64,000 nt of DNA from Clostridium sp. (GCA_017435645.1 JAFSER010000042.1:52657-116656), one strand, 5' to 3'. Counted from the stretch's first letter, positions 9,780-19,964 are shown. The notes: a model not told the origin generated them from the sequence alone. Made by a program: numbers and translations.

Positions 9780-9937
9780 TAACTTTAGAAATGATAGGTA
9801 TAAGTTTAAGTATTTAAACAAACATTATTAAAGAATAATATAAAAGTCTTTATAGAAAGTTTTTCTAACTTTGTATATAATTAATTTAAGCAATAAGAAA
9901 TAAAAAGGGGGTATATCCTAAATTTTAGGATGAAGTT

Positions 9938-11035
9938 ATGAAATATAAAGTTAGAGAAGAAGTTAAGAATTTAGAGAAGTATGTAGCTGGAAAGCCTATT
10001 GATGAAGTAAAAAGGGAATATGGAATTGATAGAGTAGTTAAGCTAGCTTCTAATGAAAATCCACTAGGACCATCAGAAAAGGTTAAAAATGTTATTAAGA
10101 ATTTCATTGATGAAATGAACATTTATCCTGATGCATCTTCTTATGAGCTTAAAGGAGCAATAAGTAAAAAGTTTGGAGTAAATAGAGATATGGTCTTTTG
10201 TGGGGCAGGATCAGATTCTTTAATTAATGTAATATGTGAGGTCTTTTTAGATAAAGGCGATGAAAGTATAATGGCTGAAGTAACCTTTCCTAGATATGAA
10301 AGTAATACAAAGCTTATGGGAGCAAAAGCTGTAAAAATACCACTAAATAATAATGGTTTAGATATTGAAGCTATGGTGGATGCTATAAATGAAAATACTA
10401 AAATTATTTGGTTTTGTAATCCTAATAATCCTACAGGAGGAATATTTACAAAAAGTCAATTAGATAAAGTATTATCTAGAATACCAGAGAATGTAATAAT
10501 AGTTATGGATGAAGCTTATAGTGAGTATGTAACAGATACTGAATATCCTAACTCCTTAGAGTTACTTAAAGATTATCCTAATATGATAATATTAAAAACC
10601 TTATCTAAGGCATATGGATTAGCAGGCTTAAGGGTTGGTTATGGAATAGCAAGTGAAGAAATAACTGACTATATTAATAGAGTTATTAACTCTTTTGATG
10701 TTAATTTATTAGCTCAAAAGGCAGCAGCAGTAGCTATAGAAGATGAAGAATTTATTAATAAGGTTAGAGATTATAATAAAAATGAAAGAGAATTTTTATT
10801 TTTAGAATTTGAAAATATGGGACTAGAATATGTAAAGTCAGAAGCAAACTTTATTATGGTTAATGTAAATGGGAAAGATAGACAAATACATGAATATCTT
10901 TTAAGAAGAGGATATATTATAAGACCAGGATTTTTATTAGACATGCCAGGCTGGTTAAGAGTAACAATAGGAACACATGATCAAAATATGGAGTTTTGTC
11001 AGCTGTTAAAGCAAGCATTTTTAAATATAAAATAA
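9938..11035 (+). CDS. hisC: Histidinol-phosphate aminotransferase family, PLP-dependent
   Basis: 365-residue fold-type I aminotransferase. Seen: the N-terminal SNENPLGPS motif (38-46), NPNNPTGG (161-168), the PLP-contacting Asp191 in MDEAYSEY, and the Schiff-base Lys224 in TLSKAYGLAGLRVGYG. HisC converts imidazole acetol-phosphate to histidinol phosphate; close relatives also act on aromatic keto acids. No other his genes are near, so this could be HisC placed away from its operon, or an aromatic or general aminotransferase. An AGGA site lies 7 bp before the ATG; that site is inside a short palindrome (9916-9930). A strong terminator follows. Confidence 0.85.
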   Translation: MKYKVREEVKNLEKYVAGKPIDEVKREYGIDRVVKLASNENPLGPSEKVKNVIKNFIDEMNIYPDASSYELKGAISKKFGVNRDMVFCGAGSDSLINVICEVFLDKGDESIMAEVTFPRYESNTKLMGAKAVKIPLNNNGLDIEAMVDAINENTKIIWFCNPNNPTGGIFTKSQLDKVLSRIPENVIIVMDEAYSEYVTDTEYPNSLELLKDYPNMIILKTLSKAYGLAGLRVGYGIASEEITDYINRVINSFDVNLLAQKAAAVAIEDEEFINKVRDYNKNEREFLFLEFENMGLEYVKSEANFIMVNVNGKDRQIHEYLLRRGYIIRPGFLLDMPGWLRVTIGTHDQNMEFCQLLKQAFLNIK

Positions 11036-11050
11036 AAATTATAGTATTAT

Positions 11051-11099
11051 AGATATGAGGTAAGTATAAAATATAAATACTTATTTCATATCTTTTTTT
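11051..11099 (+). terminator. Intrinsic terminator after the HisC-type gene
   Basis: A 17-bp stem (11051-11067 with 11077-11093, two G-U pairs) followed by seven Ts. Confidence 0.88.
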
Positions 11100-11231
11100 G
11101 TGATATACTATTATATAATAATTAATATCAAAAATAAGTATTAAATCTTATTTATGATGGAGTAATAAAAATAATAGTATTAATATGATATAATATAAGT
11201 AAAAAATAATATAAAAAAGGGAGGTAATAGT

Positions 11232-12116
11232 ATGAGATTTATTATAGTTACAGGATTATCAGGAGCAGGTAAAACAGAGGCAACAAGAAGCCTTGAAGAT
11301 ATGGGATATTTTTGTGTAGATAACCTTCCGCCAAAATTAATACCAAAATTTGCAGAAGCGTGTATTCAAAGTCAAGGAAAAATTAATAAAATAGCTTTAG
11401 TTATAGATATTAGAGGTGGAATTTTCTTTGATGATTTATTTGAAAGCTTAAATTACTTAAAAAATGAAGAATTTAAATATGAAATATTGTTTTTAGATGC
11501 TTCAGATGAAGTATTAGTTAAAAGATTTAAGGAAGCTAGAAGAAGTCATCCTTTAGCACCAGGAGGTAGAATACTAACTGGTATAAATGAAGAAAGAAAT
11601 AAATTAAGAGAAGTAAAAGATAGATCTGATATTATTATAGATACATCAAAGTATGCTATAAAAGATTTAAGAGAAGAAATGACTAAAAATTATGGAGATA
11701 TAGAACAGCCAGAAAAACAATTATCTATAACAGTTTTAAGTTTTGGATTTAAGTACGGAATACCTGTTGATTCAGATTTAGTATTTGATGTTAGATTTAT
11801 TCCAAATCCTTTTTACATTCCAGAGCTTAAACCTTATTCAGGATGTGATGAGCCAGTTAAAAATTATGTTTTAGAACAAGAAGAAACTAAGGGATTTTTA
11901 AATAGAGCAAATGATATGCTAGAGTTTTTAATACCTAACTATAAAAAGGAAGGTAAGAGACAACTTATTATTTCTGTTGGATGTACAGGTGGAAGACATA
12001 GATCTGTTGCCATAGCAAATGCAATATATGAAAGCTTATTAAGTAAAAATTACTCTATTTCAGTGGAACATAGAGATGTTGGAGAAGACGTACACCAGGG
12101 AGCTAAAAAGCTATGA
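11232..12116 (+). CDS. rapZ: RNase adapter / nucleotide-binding protein RapZ (YvcJ)
   Basis: 294-residue P-loop protein. Walker A GLSGAGKT is at residues 8-15, the family motif DNLPPKL at about 30-36, and the C-terminal domain carries [11 protein letters not shown]. In E. coli RapZ targets a small RNA to RNase E; in Firmicutes the YvcJ form hydrolyses GTP and affects competence, so the RNA adapter role cannot be assumed. The stop overlaps the next start (ATGA at 12113-12116), giving translational coupling to yvcK. This is the conserved rapZ-yvcK-whiA cluster of Gram-positive bacteria. Confidence 0.95.
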   Translation: MRFIIVTGLSGAGKTEATRSLEDMGYFCVDNLPPKLIPKFAEACIQSQGKINKIALVIDIRGGIFFDDLFESLNYLKNEEFKYEILFLDASDEVLVKRFKEARRSHPLAPGGRILTGINEERNKLREVKDRSDIIIDTSKYAIKDLREEMTKNYGDIEQPEKQLSITVLSFGFKYGIPVDSDLVFDVRFIPNPFYIPELKPYSGCDEPVKNYVLEQEETKGFLNRANDMLEFLIPNYKKEGKRQLIISVGCTGGRHRSVAIANAIYESLLSKNYSISVEHRDVGEDVHQGAKKL

Positions 12117-13459
12117 AAATTAAAGATTGGTTAAAAGCTGGAATAAGGGTAAAAAGATGGATATTCTTTGGTATATTTGGTATATTATTGATTGCTTTTG
12201 GATTTACTGAATTAGCTGTAAGAAGAGTATATGATATATATTATAAAATGTTTTATATATTTTTAAATATAACAGGAGTACTAGTAATATATATTTCAGT
12301 AGTAGAGAGTATGAAATCGATAATAGCTTTAACTAACAAGGGATATATAAATTTATCATTAGATAGTAGAAAAATGGAAAACTTAATTTATGAGAAAAGA
12401 TTATTAGTTAAGGGGCCTAAAATTGTAGTAGTTGGCGGGGGGACTGGTCTATCTACAATGCTTAGAGGACTTAAGTATTACACATCTAATATTACTGCTA
12501 TAGTTACAGTAGCAGATGATGGTGGAGGTTCTGGAGTATTGAGAGAAGATTTAGGAATGTTACCACCAGGAGATATAAGAAACTGTATTTTAGCATTAGC
12601 TGATACAGAACCACTAATGGAAGAGTTACTACAATATAGGTTTCAAGATGGAAGGCTTAAAAATCAAAGTTTTGGAAATTTATTTTTAGCGGCTATGGCT
12701 GGAGTAAGTGAAAATTTTGAAGATGCAATTCAGAAAATGAGTTCTGTTTTAGCTGTTACAGGTAAGGTTTTACCAGTAACTTTAGAAGATATGAAGTTAG
12801 TAGCTAAATTAGAGAATGGAAATATAGTTGAAGGAGAATCTCAACTACCAGATGAAGTAATTAAACAAAAGTCTAGAATAAAAAAGCTAATGATATATCC
12901 TCAAGATGCTAGACCATTAGAAGATTCAATTAAGGCTATAGAAGAGGCTGATGCAATAGTATTAGGTCCAGGAAGTCTTTATACAAGTATTATACCTAAT
13001 TTGTTGGTGAGAGATATTGATGAAAGCATAAGAAAAAGTAATGCTATTAAAATATATATTTCTAATATAATGACTCAACCAGGTGAAACTCATGGATTTA
13101 AAGCATCAGATCATATTAAGGTTTTAAAGAAGTATGGGGGAAGAGGAATAGTAGACTATGTTATTGCTAATAGAGGAGATATTCCAACAGATATAAAAGA
13201 GAGATATTTAAAAGATAATTCACAGTTAGTTGAATTAGATATTAAGGAATTAAAAAGGTTAGGAGTAGAAGTAATAGAAGCATCATTGGCTAAAATAGAA
13301 AAGGGATATGTTAAACATGATTCAGAATATTTAGCTGAAGTTCTTGTAGATACTATAATGGAAAAGAAGCTTTTATATGATAGAAAGAAAATAATTGAAT
13401 ATATGTACGTATCTCAAAAAATAAGAGAAAAAGAAAGAAAAAATAAAAAAGATAATTAA
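12113..13459 (+). CDS. yvcK: YvcK-family (CofD-like) gluconeogenesis/cell-shape factor, membrane-anchored form
   Basis: 448 residues. Two hydrophobic helices (about 17-32 and 45-65) precede a CofD-like nucleotide-sugar binding domain with [15 protein letters not shown] (106-119), [13 protein letters not shown] and PPGDIRNC. The B. subtilis protein binds UDP-GlcNAc and is needed for normal shape on gluconeogenic carbon. B. subtilis YvcK lacks the N-terminal helices; the longer membrane-linked form is familiar from clostridia. It overlaps rapZ by 4 bp and is followed by a terminator, so whiA is not simply the third gene of one transcript here. NRGDIP near the C-terminus is another conserved block. 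Confidence 0.93.
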   Translation: MKIKDWLKAGIRVKRWIFFGIFGILLIAFGFTELAVRRVYDIYYKMFYIFLNITGVLVIYISVVESMKSIIALTNKGYINLSLDSRKMENLIYEKRLLVKGPKIVVVGGGTGLSTMLRGLKYYTSNITAIVTVADDGGGSGVLREDLGMLPPGDIRNCILALADTEPLMEELLQYRFQDGRLKNQSFGNLFLAAMAGVSENFEDAIQKMSSVLAVTGKVLPVTLEDMKLVAKLENGNIVEGESQLPDEVIKQKSRIKKLMIYPQDARPLEDSIKAIEEADAIVLGPGSLYTSIIPNLLVRDIDESIRKSNAIKIYISNIMTQPGETHGFKASDHIKVLKKYGGRGIVDYVIANRGDIPTDIKERYLKDNSQLVELDIKELKRLGVEVIEASLAKIEKGYVKHDSEYLAEVLVDTIMEKKLLYDRKKIIEYMYVSQKIREKERKNKKDN

Positions 13460-13468
13460 TGATATGAG

Positions 13469-13525
13469 CTGTTAATTTAAATATGTTTTATAAATAAAAG
13501 GCATTTTTAAATTAACAGTTTTTTT
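13469..13525 (+). terminator. Terminator between yvcK and whiA
   Basis: A perfect 13-bp stem CTGTTAATTTAAA/TTTAAATTAACAG with a 24-nt loop, then seven Ts. Confidence 0.82.
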
Positions 13526-13548
13526 AATGTAGAAGCTTTTATTTATAG

Positions 13549-13644
13549 ATGTAAAATAGTATATATAATCTAGAAATTTATTTTAAGTTTGTATGGTTTA
13601 AATTATTTATCTGAATGTAAAATAGCATATATAAGCTAGAAATT
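13549..13644 (+). repeat. Imperfect 30-bp direct repeat upstream of whiA
   Basis: Copies at 13549-13578 and 13615-13644 share 28 of 30 bases (ATGTAAAATAG then T or C, ATATATAA, then T or G, CTAGAAATT). Their starts are 66 bp apart, and the second copy ends about 70 bp before whiA. Confidence 0.85.
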
Positions 13645-13716
13645 ACATCTAAAACTTTATAGATATTTATGATATAATTATTTGATAATAATAGTTAATA
13701 AGGAGAAATGGGCAAT

Positions 13717-14667
13717 ATGTCATTTTCATCAAAAGTTAAAGGCGAAATATGTAGGTATTCAGAGTTAACAAAAGAGGAAGCCTTAGCTGAAATATCAGCA
13801 ATTATGAAGGTAAGTGGAACTATAGCTTTTAGTGGTTTAGGACTTTCTTTTAGAATTACCACTGAAAACCCTGCATCAGCAAGACATATATTTAGTTTGC
13901 TTAAAGAGCATTTTAATATACATTCAAAATTAATGGTTAAAAAGAGTAACTCTCTTAAAAAAAATAATATATATATGGTTCTTATAGAAGAGGATATGGG
14001 AGTTAGAGGACTTTTAAGAGATACAGGAATCCTTACTGAAATAGAAGGAGTACTTACCTTAAATTATAGAATTGAAAAAGAGATGGTTGGTACTGAAGAG
14101 CTTAAAAGAGCTTATGTAAGAGGATCGTTTATAGGTGGAGGAAGTATTAGCAATCCAGAAAAAACCTATCATTTAGAGTTTGTAACTCATAGTGAAGAGT
14201 ATGCTAAGGACCTGTCAAAGCTTATTAATACTTTTGGATTAAATTCAAAGGTAATTCAAAGAAAAAATAGCTTTATTATTTATTTGAAGGAAGGAGAGCA
14301 AATATCTAATTTATTAGGTATAATAGGAGCTCATACATCATTATTAGAATTAGAAAACATAAGAATAATGAAGGAAATGAGAAATAATGTTAATAGACTT
14401 GTTAACTGTGAAACAGCAAATTTAAGTAAAACTGTAAATGCAGCAGTTAGACAGGTTGAAAGTATAAAGCTTATACAAAAGGAAATAGGACTTCAAAGGT
14501 TACCTCAAAATCTAAGAGAAGTAGCAGAGCTTAGGTTAAGTTATCCAGATGAATCTCTAAAGGAACTTGGAGAAATGCTTGATCCTCCAGTTGGAAAATC
14601 AGGAATTAATCATAGATTAAGAAAGATTGAAAAAATAGCAGAAGAAATTAGATCAGGAAATTATTAA
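13717..14667 (+). CDS. whiA: DNA-binding protein WhiA
   Basis: 316 residues: an N-terminal degenerate LAGLIDADG homing-endonuclease-like domain (VKGEICRY through RAYVRGSFIGGGSISNP) and a C-terminal helix-turn-helix region (LREVAELRLSYPDESLKELGEML, then GKSGINHRLRKI). In actinomycetes WhiA is a sporulation regulator; in Bacillus it affects chromosome segregation and division. An in-frame ATG at 13708 is only 2 bp from the AGGAG site. The ATG at 13717 matches the conserved family start MSFSSKVK and has workable spacing, so it is preferred. Own promoter inferred, because a terminator and a repeat pair separate it from yvcK. Confidence 0.93.
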   Translation: MSFSSKVKGEICRYSELTKEEALAEISAIMKVSGTIAFSGLGLSFRITTENPASARHIFSLLKEHFNIHSKLMVKKSNSLKKNNIYMVLIEEDMGVRGLLRDTGILTEIEGVLTLNYRIEKEMVGTEELKRAYVRGSFIGGGSISNPEKTYHLEFVTHSEEYAKDLSKLINTFGLNSKVIQRKNSFIIYLKEGEQISNLLGIIGAHTSLLELENIRIMKEMRNNVNRLVNCETANLSKTVNAAVRQVESIKLIQKEIGLQRLPQNLREVAELRLSYPDESLKELGEMLDPPVGKSGINHRLRKIEKIAEEIRSGNY

Positions 14668-14690
14668 TTAAGATTAAATAGTTAGTTTTT

Positions 14691-14721
14691 AGGGAGATAA
14701 TTATAATGATGTCTCCCTTTT
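14691..14721 (+). terminator. Terminator after whiA
   Basis: AGGGAGA pairs with TCTCCCT around a 14-nt loop and runs into Ts. Confidence 0.75.
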
Positions 14722-14753
14722 AATAAGTATAATTTATGAATGGAGGTGTTTTT

Positions 14754-17700
14754 TTGAAAAAGAAATTTACTCATCTACATCTTCATACTGAATATAGTTT
14801 ACTTGATGGTTCTGGTAAGATAAAGAAGCTTATAAGTAAAGCTAAAGAGTTAGGTATGGATAGTATTGCTATTACTGACCATGGTGTCATGTATGGATGT
14901 GTGGCTTTCTATAAGGAAGCTGTAGAACAAGGAATAAAGCCTATTCTTGGTTGTGAGGTATATGTAGCAGCTAAGTCTATGGATATTAAAATAGCAGATA
15001 AGGATAATAGCACTCACCATTTAGTTTTATTGGTGAAAAATGAAGAGGGATATAGAAATCTAATGGAGATAGTTTCTGAGGCATCTATTAGAGGATTTTA
15101 TTATAAACCAAGAGTTGATCATGATTTTTTAAGAAGGCATAGTAAGGGGCTTATAGCCTTGAGTGCTTGTTTAGGAGGAGAAGTTCAAGGCTGGTTACTT
15201 AAGGATAATTATGAAAAAGCAAGAGAAGCAGCTCTATTATATAAAGATATATTTCAAGATGGATTTTATCTAGAAATTCAAAATCACGGTATGGATGAGC
15301 AAAAGAAAGTAATAGAAGGTAATATTAAATTATCAAAGGAAACAGGAATTCCATTGGTAGCAACAAATGATGTTCATTATATAAATCAAAGGGATTCAGA
15401 GTCACATGATATATTAATGTGTATACAAACAGGAAAAACTATAGAGGACCCCAATAGAAGAAGATATCCTTCAGATCAATTCTATTTAAAATCACCAGAA
15501 GAAATGTGGAATATGTTTTCCTTTATACCAGAGGCTTTAGAAAATACAAGAAAAATAGCTGATGAATGTAATTTTGATTATGAATTTCATGTATCAAAAC
15601 TACCTAAGTTCCCAGTACCAGAAGGTATTGAACCATATGATTATTTAAAGTGTCTTTGTTATTCAGGATTAATTGAAAGATACTCTGTATTCCATGAATT
15701 TAAAAATAAACAACTAAATGTTGAAGAACTTGTGGATTACTATAAAGATAGTAAAGAAGCATGTGGATATATTGAAAGATTAGAATATGAATTATCAGTA
15801 ATTAAGCAAATGGGATATGTAGATTATTTCTTAATTACTTGGGATTTTATTAGATTTTCTAATGAAAATGGAATTCCAACAGGACCAGGGCGTGGATCGG
15901 CAGCAGGATCAATAGTTGCATATACTTTAGGAATAACTAAGATTGATCCAATAAAATATAGTCTACTATTTGAAAGATTTTTAAATCCCGAAAGAGTTAG
16001 TATGCCTGATATAGATTCTGATTTTTGCTATGAAAGAAGACAGGAAGTTATAGATTATGTTGTTGATAAGTATGGCATTAATAATGTATCTCAAATAATT
16101 ACTTTTGGAACAATGGCACCAAGAGCATGCATTAGAGATGTTGGTAGAGCTATGAATTATTCTTATGCAGAAGTTGATAGAATAGCTAAAATGATTCCAA
16201 CAATGTTAGGAATAACAATAGATAAGGCTTTAGAAATAAATCCTGAGCTTAAGACAGCATATAACAATGAAGAAAGAGTAAAGTCATTAATAGATGTTAG
16301 TAAAGACTTAGAAGGCTTACCTAGACATAGTTCAACTCATGCAGCAGGAGTTGTTATTGCATCTAGACCTTTAGTAGAATATGTTCCATTACAAAAGAAT
16401 GAAGAATCTATAGTAGCTCAGTTTGATATGACTACCCTAGAGGAACTTGGACTTCTTAAGATGGATTTCCTTGGACTTAGAACTTTAACAGTTATGAATG
16501 ATGCTGTTAAGATGATAAAGGAAAACCAAGGAGTAGATATTAATTTAGATAAAATTAATTTTGAAGATAAAGAAGTTTATAAAATGATAGGAGAAGGAAA
16601 GACAGCAGGAGTTTTCCAATTAGAATCTCCAGGAATGACTTCCTTCATGAAGGAGTTAAAGCCAGATTGCTTAGAAGATATTATAGCAGGTATTTCTCTT
16701 TATAGACCAGGTCCTATGGCTGAAATTCCAAGATATGTAGAATGTAAACAAAATCCAGAGAAGCTTAACTATGTAGTACCAGAGCTTGAAGAAATACTAA
16801 ATGTCACATATGGAGTTATGGTGTATCAGGAACAAGTTATGGAGATAGTTAGAAAATTAGCTGGATACTCTATGGGAAGAAGTGACCTTGTAAGAAGAGC
16901 TATGTCTAAGAAAAAGCACAAGGTTATGGAAGAAGAGCGTAAAAATTTTATATATGGAATAGTTGACAAGGATGGAAATATAGAAGTACCAGGTTGTAAG
17001 AGAAATGGTATTTCAGAAGAGGCTGCTAATAAGATTTTTGATCAAATGATGGATTTTGCTTCCTATGCATTTAATAAATCTCATGCTGCAGCTTATGCAG
17101 TTATAGGATATCAAACAGCTTATTTGATGAAATATTACCCAGTTGAAACAATAGCAGCAATGCTTAATTCAGTTATGGGAACAAGTGAAAAGGTTGCACA
17201 CTATATTACTTTTGCAGAAAGTCTAGGAATTCAAGTATTGCCACCAGATATAAATGAAAGTTACTCTAAGTTTACAGTTAAAGGTGATAAAATTAGATTT
17301 GGATTAGCAGCTATTAAAAATGTAGGTTTAAATGTAGTTGAAGCTCTTGTTGAATCAAGAATCAAAAAAGGAGCATTTGAATCTATAATAGATTTTATAA
17401 ATAAGATAGATTTATCATCAATAAATAAAAGAGCTATAGAAAGCTTAATTAAAGCTGGAGCATTAGATTGTTTTAATGTATATAGATCTAAATTGCTAGC
17501 AGTTTATGAAAAGATAATGGATGGGGTTGCTAATGAAAAGAAGAGAAATATAGATGGGCAAATAAGTTTATTTGGAATGGATGAAGATGTTAAATTACCT
17601 GAAATAAATTATCCAGACATAAAGGAATTTGCAAAGAATAATTTATTATCTATGGAAAAAGAAATGACAGGCTTATACTTATCAGGACATCCATTAGATG

Positions 17701-18308
17701 AATATGAAAATAGTTTAAAGGTACAAACTTCTACTAATATAGGGCACATTAATAAATCATATGAAATACTTCAAGAGAGTTTTAATGCTAATGAGATTTC
17801 AGAGGATATTATTAGAGATGAGGAAAGAGTTATTTTAGGTGGAATTATTGCGGAATTTAATCAAAAAATAACAAGAAATAATACTATGATGGCTTTTTTA
17901 AAGCTAGAGGATTTAACAGGAATAATAGAAGTAATAGTATTTCCTAAGACTTTAGATAAGGTTAGAGATAGACTTAGAGAAGATGCATTAGTAGTTATTA
18001 AGGGAAGGATTAGTATAAAGGAAGATGAATTACCTAAGCTTATTTGTGAGAATGTAGAACCATTAGAAAAAATAAATACATCAAAGGTTTATTTAAGAAC
18101 AAAAAGCTATGAAGATGGAAAAAATTTAATTAATGAATTAAGAAGTATGCCAGAATATTATAGAGGAGATACTACAGTTTATCTATTTACGGAAAATGAT
18201 AGAAAGAACTATAGACTGCCAAGAGATATTTGGATTACTCTTGAATCAGATGTTCTTACATATTTTAAGGAAATTGTTGGTGAAGAAAATATTAAAGTAA
18301 TAGAATAA
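14754..18308 (+). CDS. dnaE: DNA polymerase III alpha subunit, DnaE type
   Basis: About 1184 residues, replicative or lagging-strand C-family polymerase. The N-terminal PHP domain opens with FTHLHLHTEYSLLDG. The polymerase palm shows GPGRGSAAGSIV (nt about 15882) and the catalytic PDIDSDF (nt 16004); RHSSTHAAGVVI and GVMVYQEQVMEI follow. A C-terminal OB fold (ILGGIIAEFNQKITRNN) and a tail domain complete it. No DEDD exonuclease insertion is present, so it is DnaE, not PolC. The frame reaches back to an ATG at 14736, but GGAGGTG at 14742-14748 lies inside that extension; the TTG at 14754 has 7-bp spacing and leads directly into the conserved KKKFTHLHLHT start. Confidence 0.95.
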   Translation: MKKKFTHLHLHTEYSLLDGSGKIKKLISKAKELGMDSIAITDHGVMYGCVAFYKEAVEQGIKPILGCEVYVAAKSMDIKIADKDNSTHHLVLLVKNEEGYRNLMEIVSEASIRGFYYKPRVDHDFLRRHSKGLIALSACLGGEVQGWLLKDNYEKAREAALLYKDIFQDGFYLEIQNHGMDEQKKVIEGNIKLSKETGIPLVATNDVHYINQRDSESHDILMCIQTGKTIEDPNRRRYPSDQFYLKSPEEMWNMFSFIPEALENTRKIADECNFDYEFHVSKLPKFPVPEGIEPYDYLKCLCYSGLIERYSVFHEFKNKQLNVEELVDYYKDSKEACGYIERLEYELSVIKQMGYVDYFLITWDFIRFSNENGIPTGPGRGSAAGSIVAYTLGITKIDPIKYSLLFERFLNPERVSMPDIDSDFCYERRQEVIDYVVDKYGINNVSQIITFGTMAPRACIRDVGRAMNYSYAEVDRIAKMIPTMLGITIDKALEINPELKTAYNNEERVKSLIDVSKDLEGLPRHSSTHAAGVVIASRPLVEYVPLQKNEESIVAQFDMTTLEELGLLKMDFLGLRTLTVMNDAVKMIKENQGVDINLDKINFEDKEVYKMIGEGKTAGVFQLESPGMTSFMKELKPDCLEDIIAGISLYRPGPMAEIPRYVECKQNPEKLNYVVPELEEILNVTYGVMVYQEQVMEIVRKLAGYSMGRSDLVRRAMSKKKHKVMEEERKNFIYGIVDKDGNIEVPGCKRNGISEEAANKIFDQMMDFASYAFNKSHAAAYAVIGYQTAYLMKYYPVETIAAMLNSVMGTSEKVAHYITFAESLGIQVLPPDINESYSKFTVKGDKIRFGLAAIKNVGLNVVEALVESRIKKGAFESIIDFINKIDLSSINKRAIESLIKAGALDCFNVYRSKLLAVYEKIMDGVANEKKRNIDGQISLFGMDEDVKLPEINYPDIKEFAKNNLLSMEKEMTGLYLSGHPLDEYENSLKVQTSTNIGHINKSYEILQESFNANEISEDIIRDEERVILGGIIAEFNQKITRNNTMMAFLKLEDLTGIIEVIVFPKTLDKVRDRLREDALVVIKGRISIKEDELPKLICENVEPLEKINTSKVYLRTKSYEDGKNLINELRSMPEYYRGDTTVYLFTENDRKNYRLPRDIWITLESDVLTYFKEIVGEENIKVIE

Positions 18309-18396
18309 ATTATAATTATAAGATTATATTAGATAATTATAATTTTATAAGTTAAATAATAAAAAAACAATTTTATATAAAAAATATATATTTTTT

Positions 18397-18424
18397 AAGG
18401 CTCACATAGGTGAGCTTTATTTAT
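18397..18424 (+). terminator. Terminator after dnaE
   Basis: AAGGCTCAC and GTGAGCTTT (one G-U pair) around the loop ATAG. The following tract is TATTTATT, moderately T-rich. Confidence 0.65.
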
Positions 18425-18880
18425 TAAATACGAAAAACTATTAAAAATTTAATAAAAATATACGAGTAATTTCCTTAATATTAAAAAATATATTACAAAT
18501 TACTATTATTTAGTGTAAGATTTATTATGTTTTTTAAAATTTTTATAATAATATATTGAAAAAATATATATAAATTAAAAAATGGTAGATAAAATTTTAA
18601 AAATAGTATATATTTAGTTAGTAAATTGAAAAGAAAAGAGAATTTTAAAAATAAAATTAAAAAAAGTATGGTTAAATATATAAATGTGGTCAAGTTAGGT
18701 TATAATATAACTGATGATAAATAAAAAAAAGTCGACAAAAATCAGATTATTATAGTGATTTTAGTTGCATAAACTCCATTAAGCAAGTAAAATAAAAAAG
18801 ATAATAGAAAATAGTTAAAGCTTATTAATGTGTTAAAAATTAAATTATTATAGTAAATAAAATGATAATTACACATAAAG

Positions 18881-18899
18881 TGGGACAAACATTGTCCTA
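18881..18899 (+). promoter_or_regulatory. Compact hairpin in the pfkA leader
   Basis: TGGGACAA and TTGTCCTA pair (one G-U) round the loop ACA, ending 9 bp before the GAGGAGG ribosome site. There is no T tract, so a translation or mRNA-stability element is more likely than a terminator. Confidence 0.5.
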
Positions 18900-18920
18900 G
18901 TGGTGTTGAGGAGGAATAAC

Positions 18921-19880
18921 ATGAAAAAAATAGCTATTTTAACTAGTGGTGGAGATGCTCCGGGAATGAACGCAGCAATAAGAGCCGTTGTAAGAACCGC
19001 TTTGCATCATGGATTAGAAGTGATGGGGGTTCAAAGAGGATATAGCGGATTGATTAATGGAGAGTTATTTACAATGGATAGATCATCAGTTTCTGATATC
19101 ATTCATAGAGGTGGTACAATACTAAGAACAGCTAGATGTCTTGAATTTAAGAAAGAAGAAGTTAGAATTAGAGCTACAAAGATATTAAAAGCTTATGGTG
19201 TTGATGCTTTAGTAGTAATAGGTGGAGATGGATCATTTACAGGTGCTAAGCTTCTATCTAAATTAGGAGTTAAAACTGTAGGATTACCAGGAACTATAGA
19301 TAATGACTTAACTTATACAGATTATACTATAGGATTTGACACTGCATTAAATACAGTAATAGAATCTATAGATAAAATAAGAGATACATCCACTTCTCAT
19401 GAAAGAGTATCAATAGTTGAGGTTATGGGAAGAAACTGTGGAGATTTAGCTTTATATGCAGGGATTGCAGGTGGAGCTGAATATATAATTACTCCAGAAA
19501 AAGGTTTTGATAAGGATGAACTTTGTAGAGTAATATTAGAAGGAAAACAAAATGGAAAAATACACAATTTAGTACTATTAGCAGAAGGTGTTGGTGGAGC
19601 TGAAGAGTTAGCAAAATACGTTGAAGGTGTTACAGGAATTGAAACAAGAGCAACAGTGTTAGGACATACTCAAAGAGGTGGAAGCCCAACATCTGCAGAT
19701 AGAGTATTAGCTTCAAAAATGGGATCAAAGGCAGTTGAAGTTCTTATAGAAGGAAAGACTTCAAGAGTAATAGGAATAAGAAATAATCAAATAATAGATC
19801 AAGATATAGATGAAGCATTAGCATTAGATAGAAAATTTGATGAAAAATTATTTAAAATTGCAGAAGAAATTTCATCATAA
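18921..19880 (+). CDS. pfkA: ATP-dependent 6-phosphofructokinase
   Basis: 319 residues, the committed step of glycolysis (fructose 6-phosphate to fructose 1,6-bisphosphate). Seen: the ATP loop ILTSGGDAPGMNAAIRAVVR, GGDGSFTGA, and the catalytic PGTIDNDLTYTD with the active-site aspartate, plus RGGSPTSADR near the C-terminus. Length matches bacterial Pfk (319-320). An upstream in-frame GTG at 18900 exists, but GAGGAGG at 18909-18915 places the start at the ATG 18921. pyk follows after 84 bp; the pair is a common clostridial glycolytic operon. Codon use is of the strongly expressed type. Confidence 0.97.
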   Translation: MKKIAILTSGGDAPGMNAAIRAVVRTALHHGLEVMGVQRGYSGLINGELFTMDRSSVSDIIHRGGTILRTARCLEFKKEEVRIRATKILKAYGVDALVVIGGDGSFTGAKLLSKLGVKTVGLPGTIDNDLTYTDYTIGFDTALNTVIESIDKIRDTSTSHERVSIVEVMGRNCGDLALYAGIAGGAEYIITPEKGFDKDELCRVILEGKQNGKIHNLVLLAEGVGGAEELAKYVEGVTGIETRATVLGHTQRGGSPTSADRVLASKMGSKAVEVLIEGKTSRVIGIRNNQIIDQDIDEALALDRKFDEKLFKIAEEISS

Positions 19881-19964
19881 TTTACACTATTTGATGTATA
19901 ATCAAATAGTTATTATTAAGTTAACCTAAAATTTATATATACTTAATTAAAGGAGTGTTATTAC

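Larger units (their letters stand above)
18309..18920. other. Long AT-rich intergenic region and pfkA leader
   Basis: About 610 bp without a credible gene. It contains the dnaE terminator (18397-18424), an extremely A/T tract to about 18690, a TATAAT-like -10 at 18701-18706 with no good -35, a 7-bp hairpin (18738-18744 with 18756-18762) and a compact hairpin at 18881-18899 just before the pfkA ribosome site. The leader, if transcription starts near 18713, is about 200 nt. Confidence 0.5.

Noticed and set aside
9780-9937. T-box leader for the HisC-type gene
   Set aside because: No T-box motif (AGGGTGGNACCGCG) or specifier stem is visible.
14736-14753. ATG at 14736 as the dnaE start
   Set aside because: The AGGAGGTG-type ribosome site is inside this extension; TTG 14754 has ideal spacing and matches the family N-terminus.
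18493-18693. 66-codon minus-strand frame in the dnaE-pfkA gap
   Set aside because: It is a low-complexity Phe/Leu/Ile/Asn translation of an extremely A/T tract, with no ribosome site.
18729-18742. Possible Spo0A box (GTCGACAAAA) in the pfkA leader
   Set aside because: It differs from TGTCGAA by one base and stands alone; chance occurrence in this context cannot be excluded.
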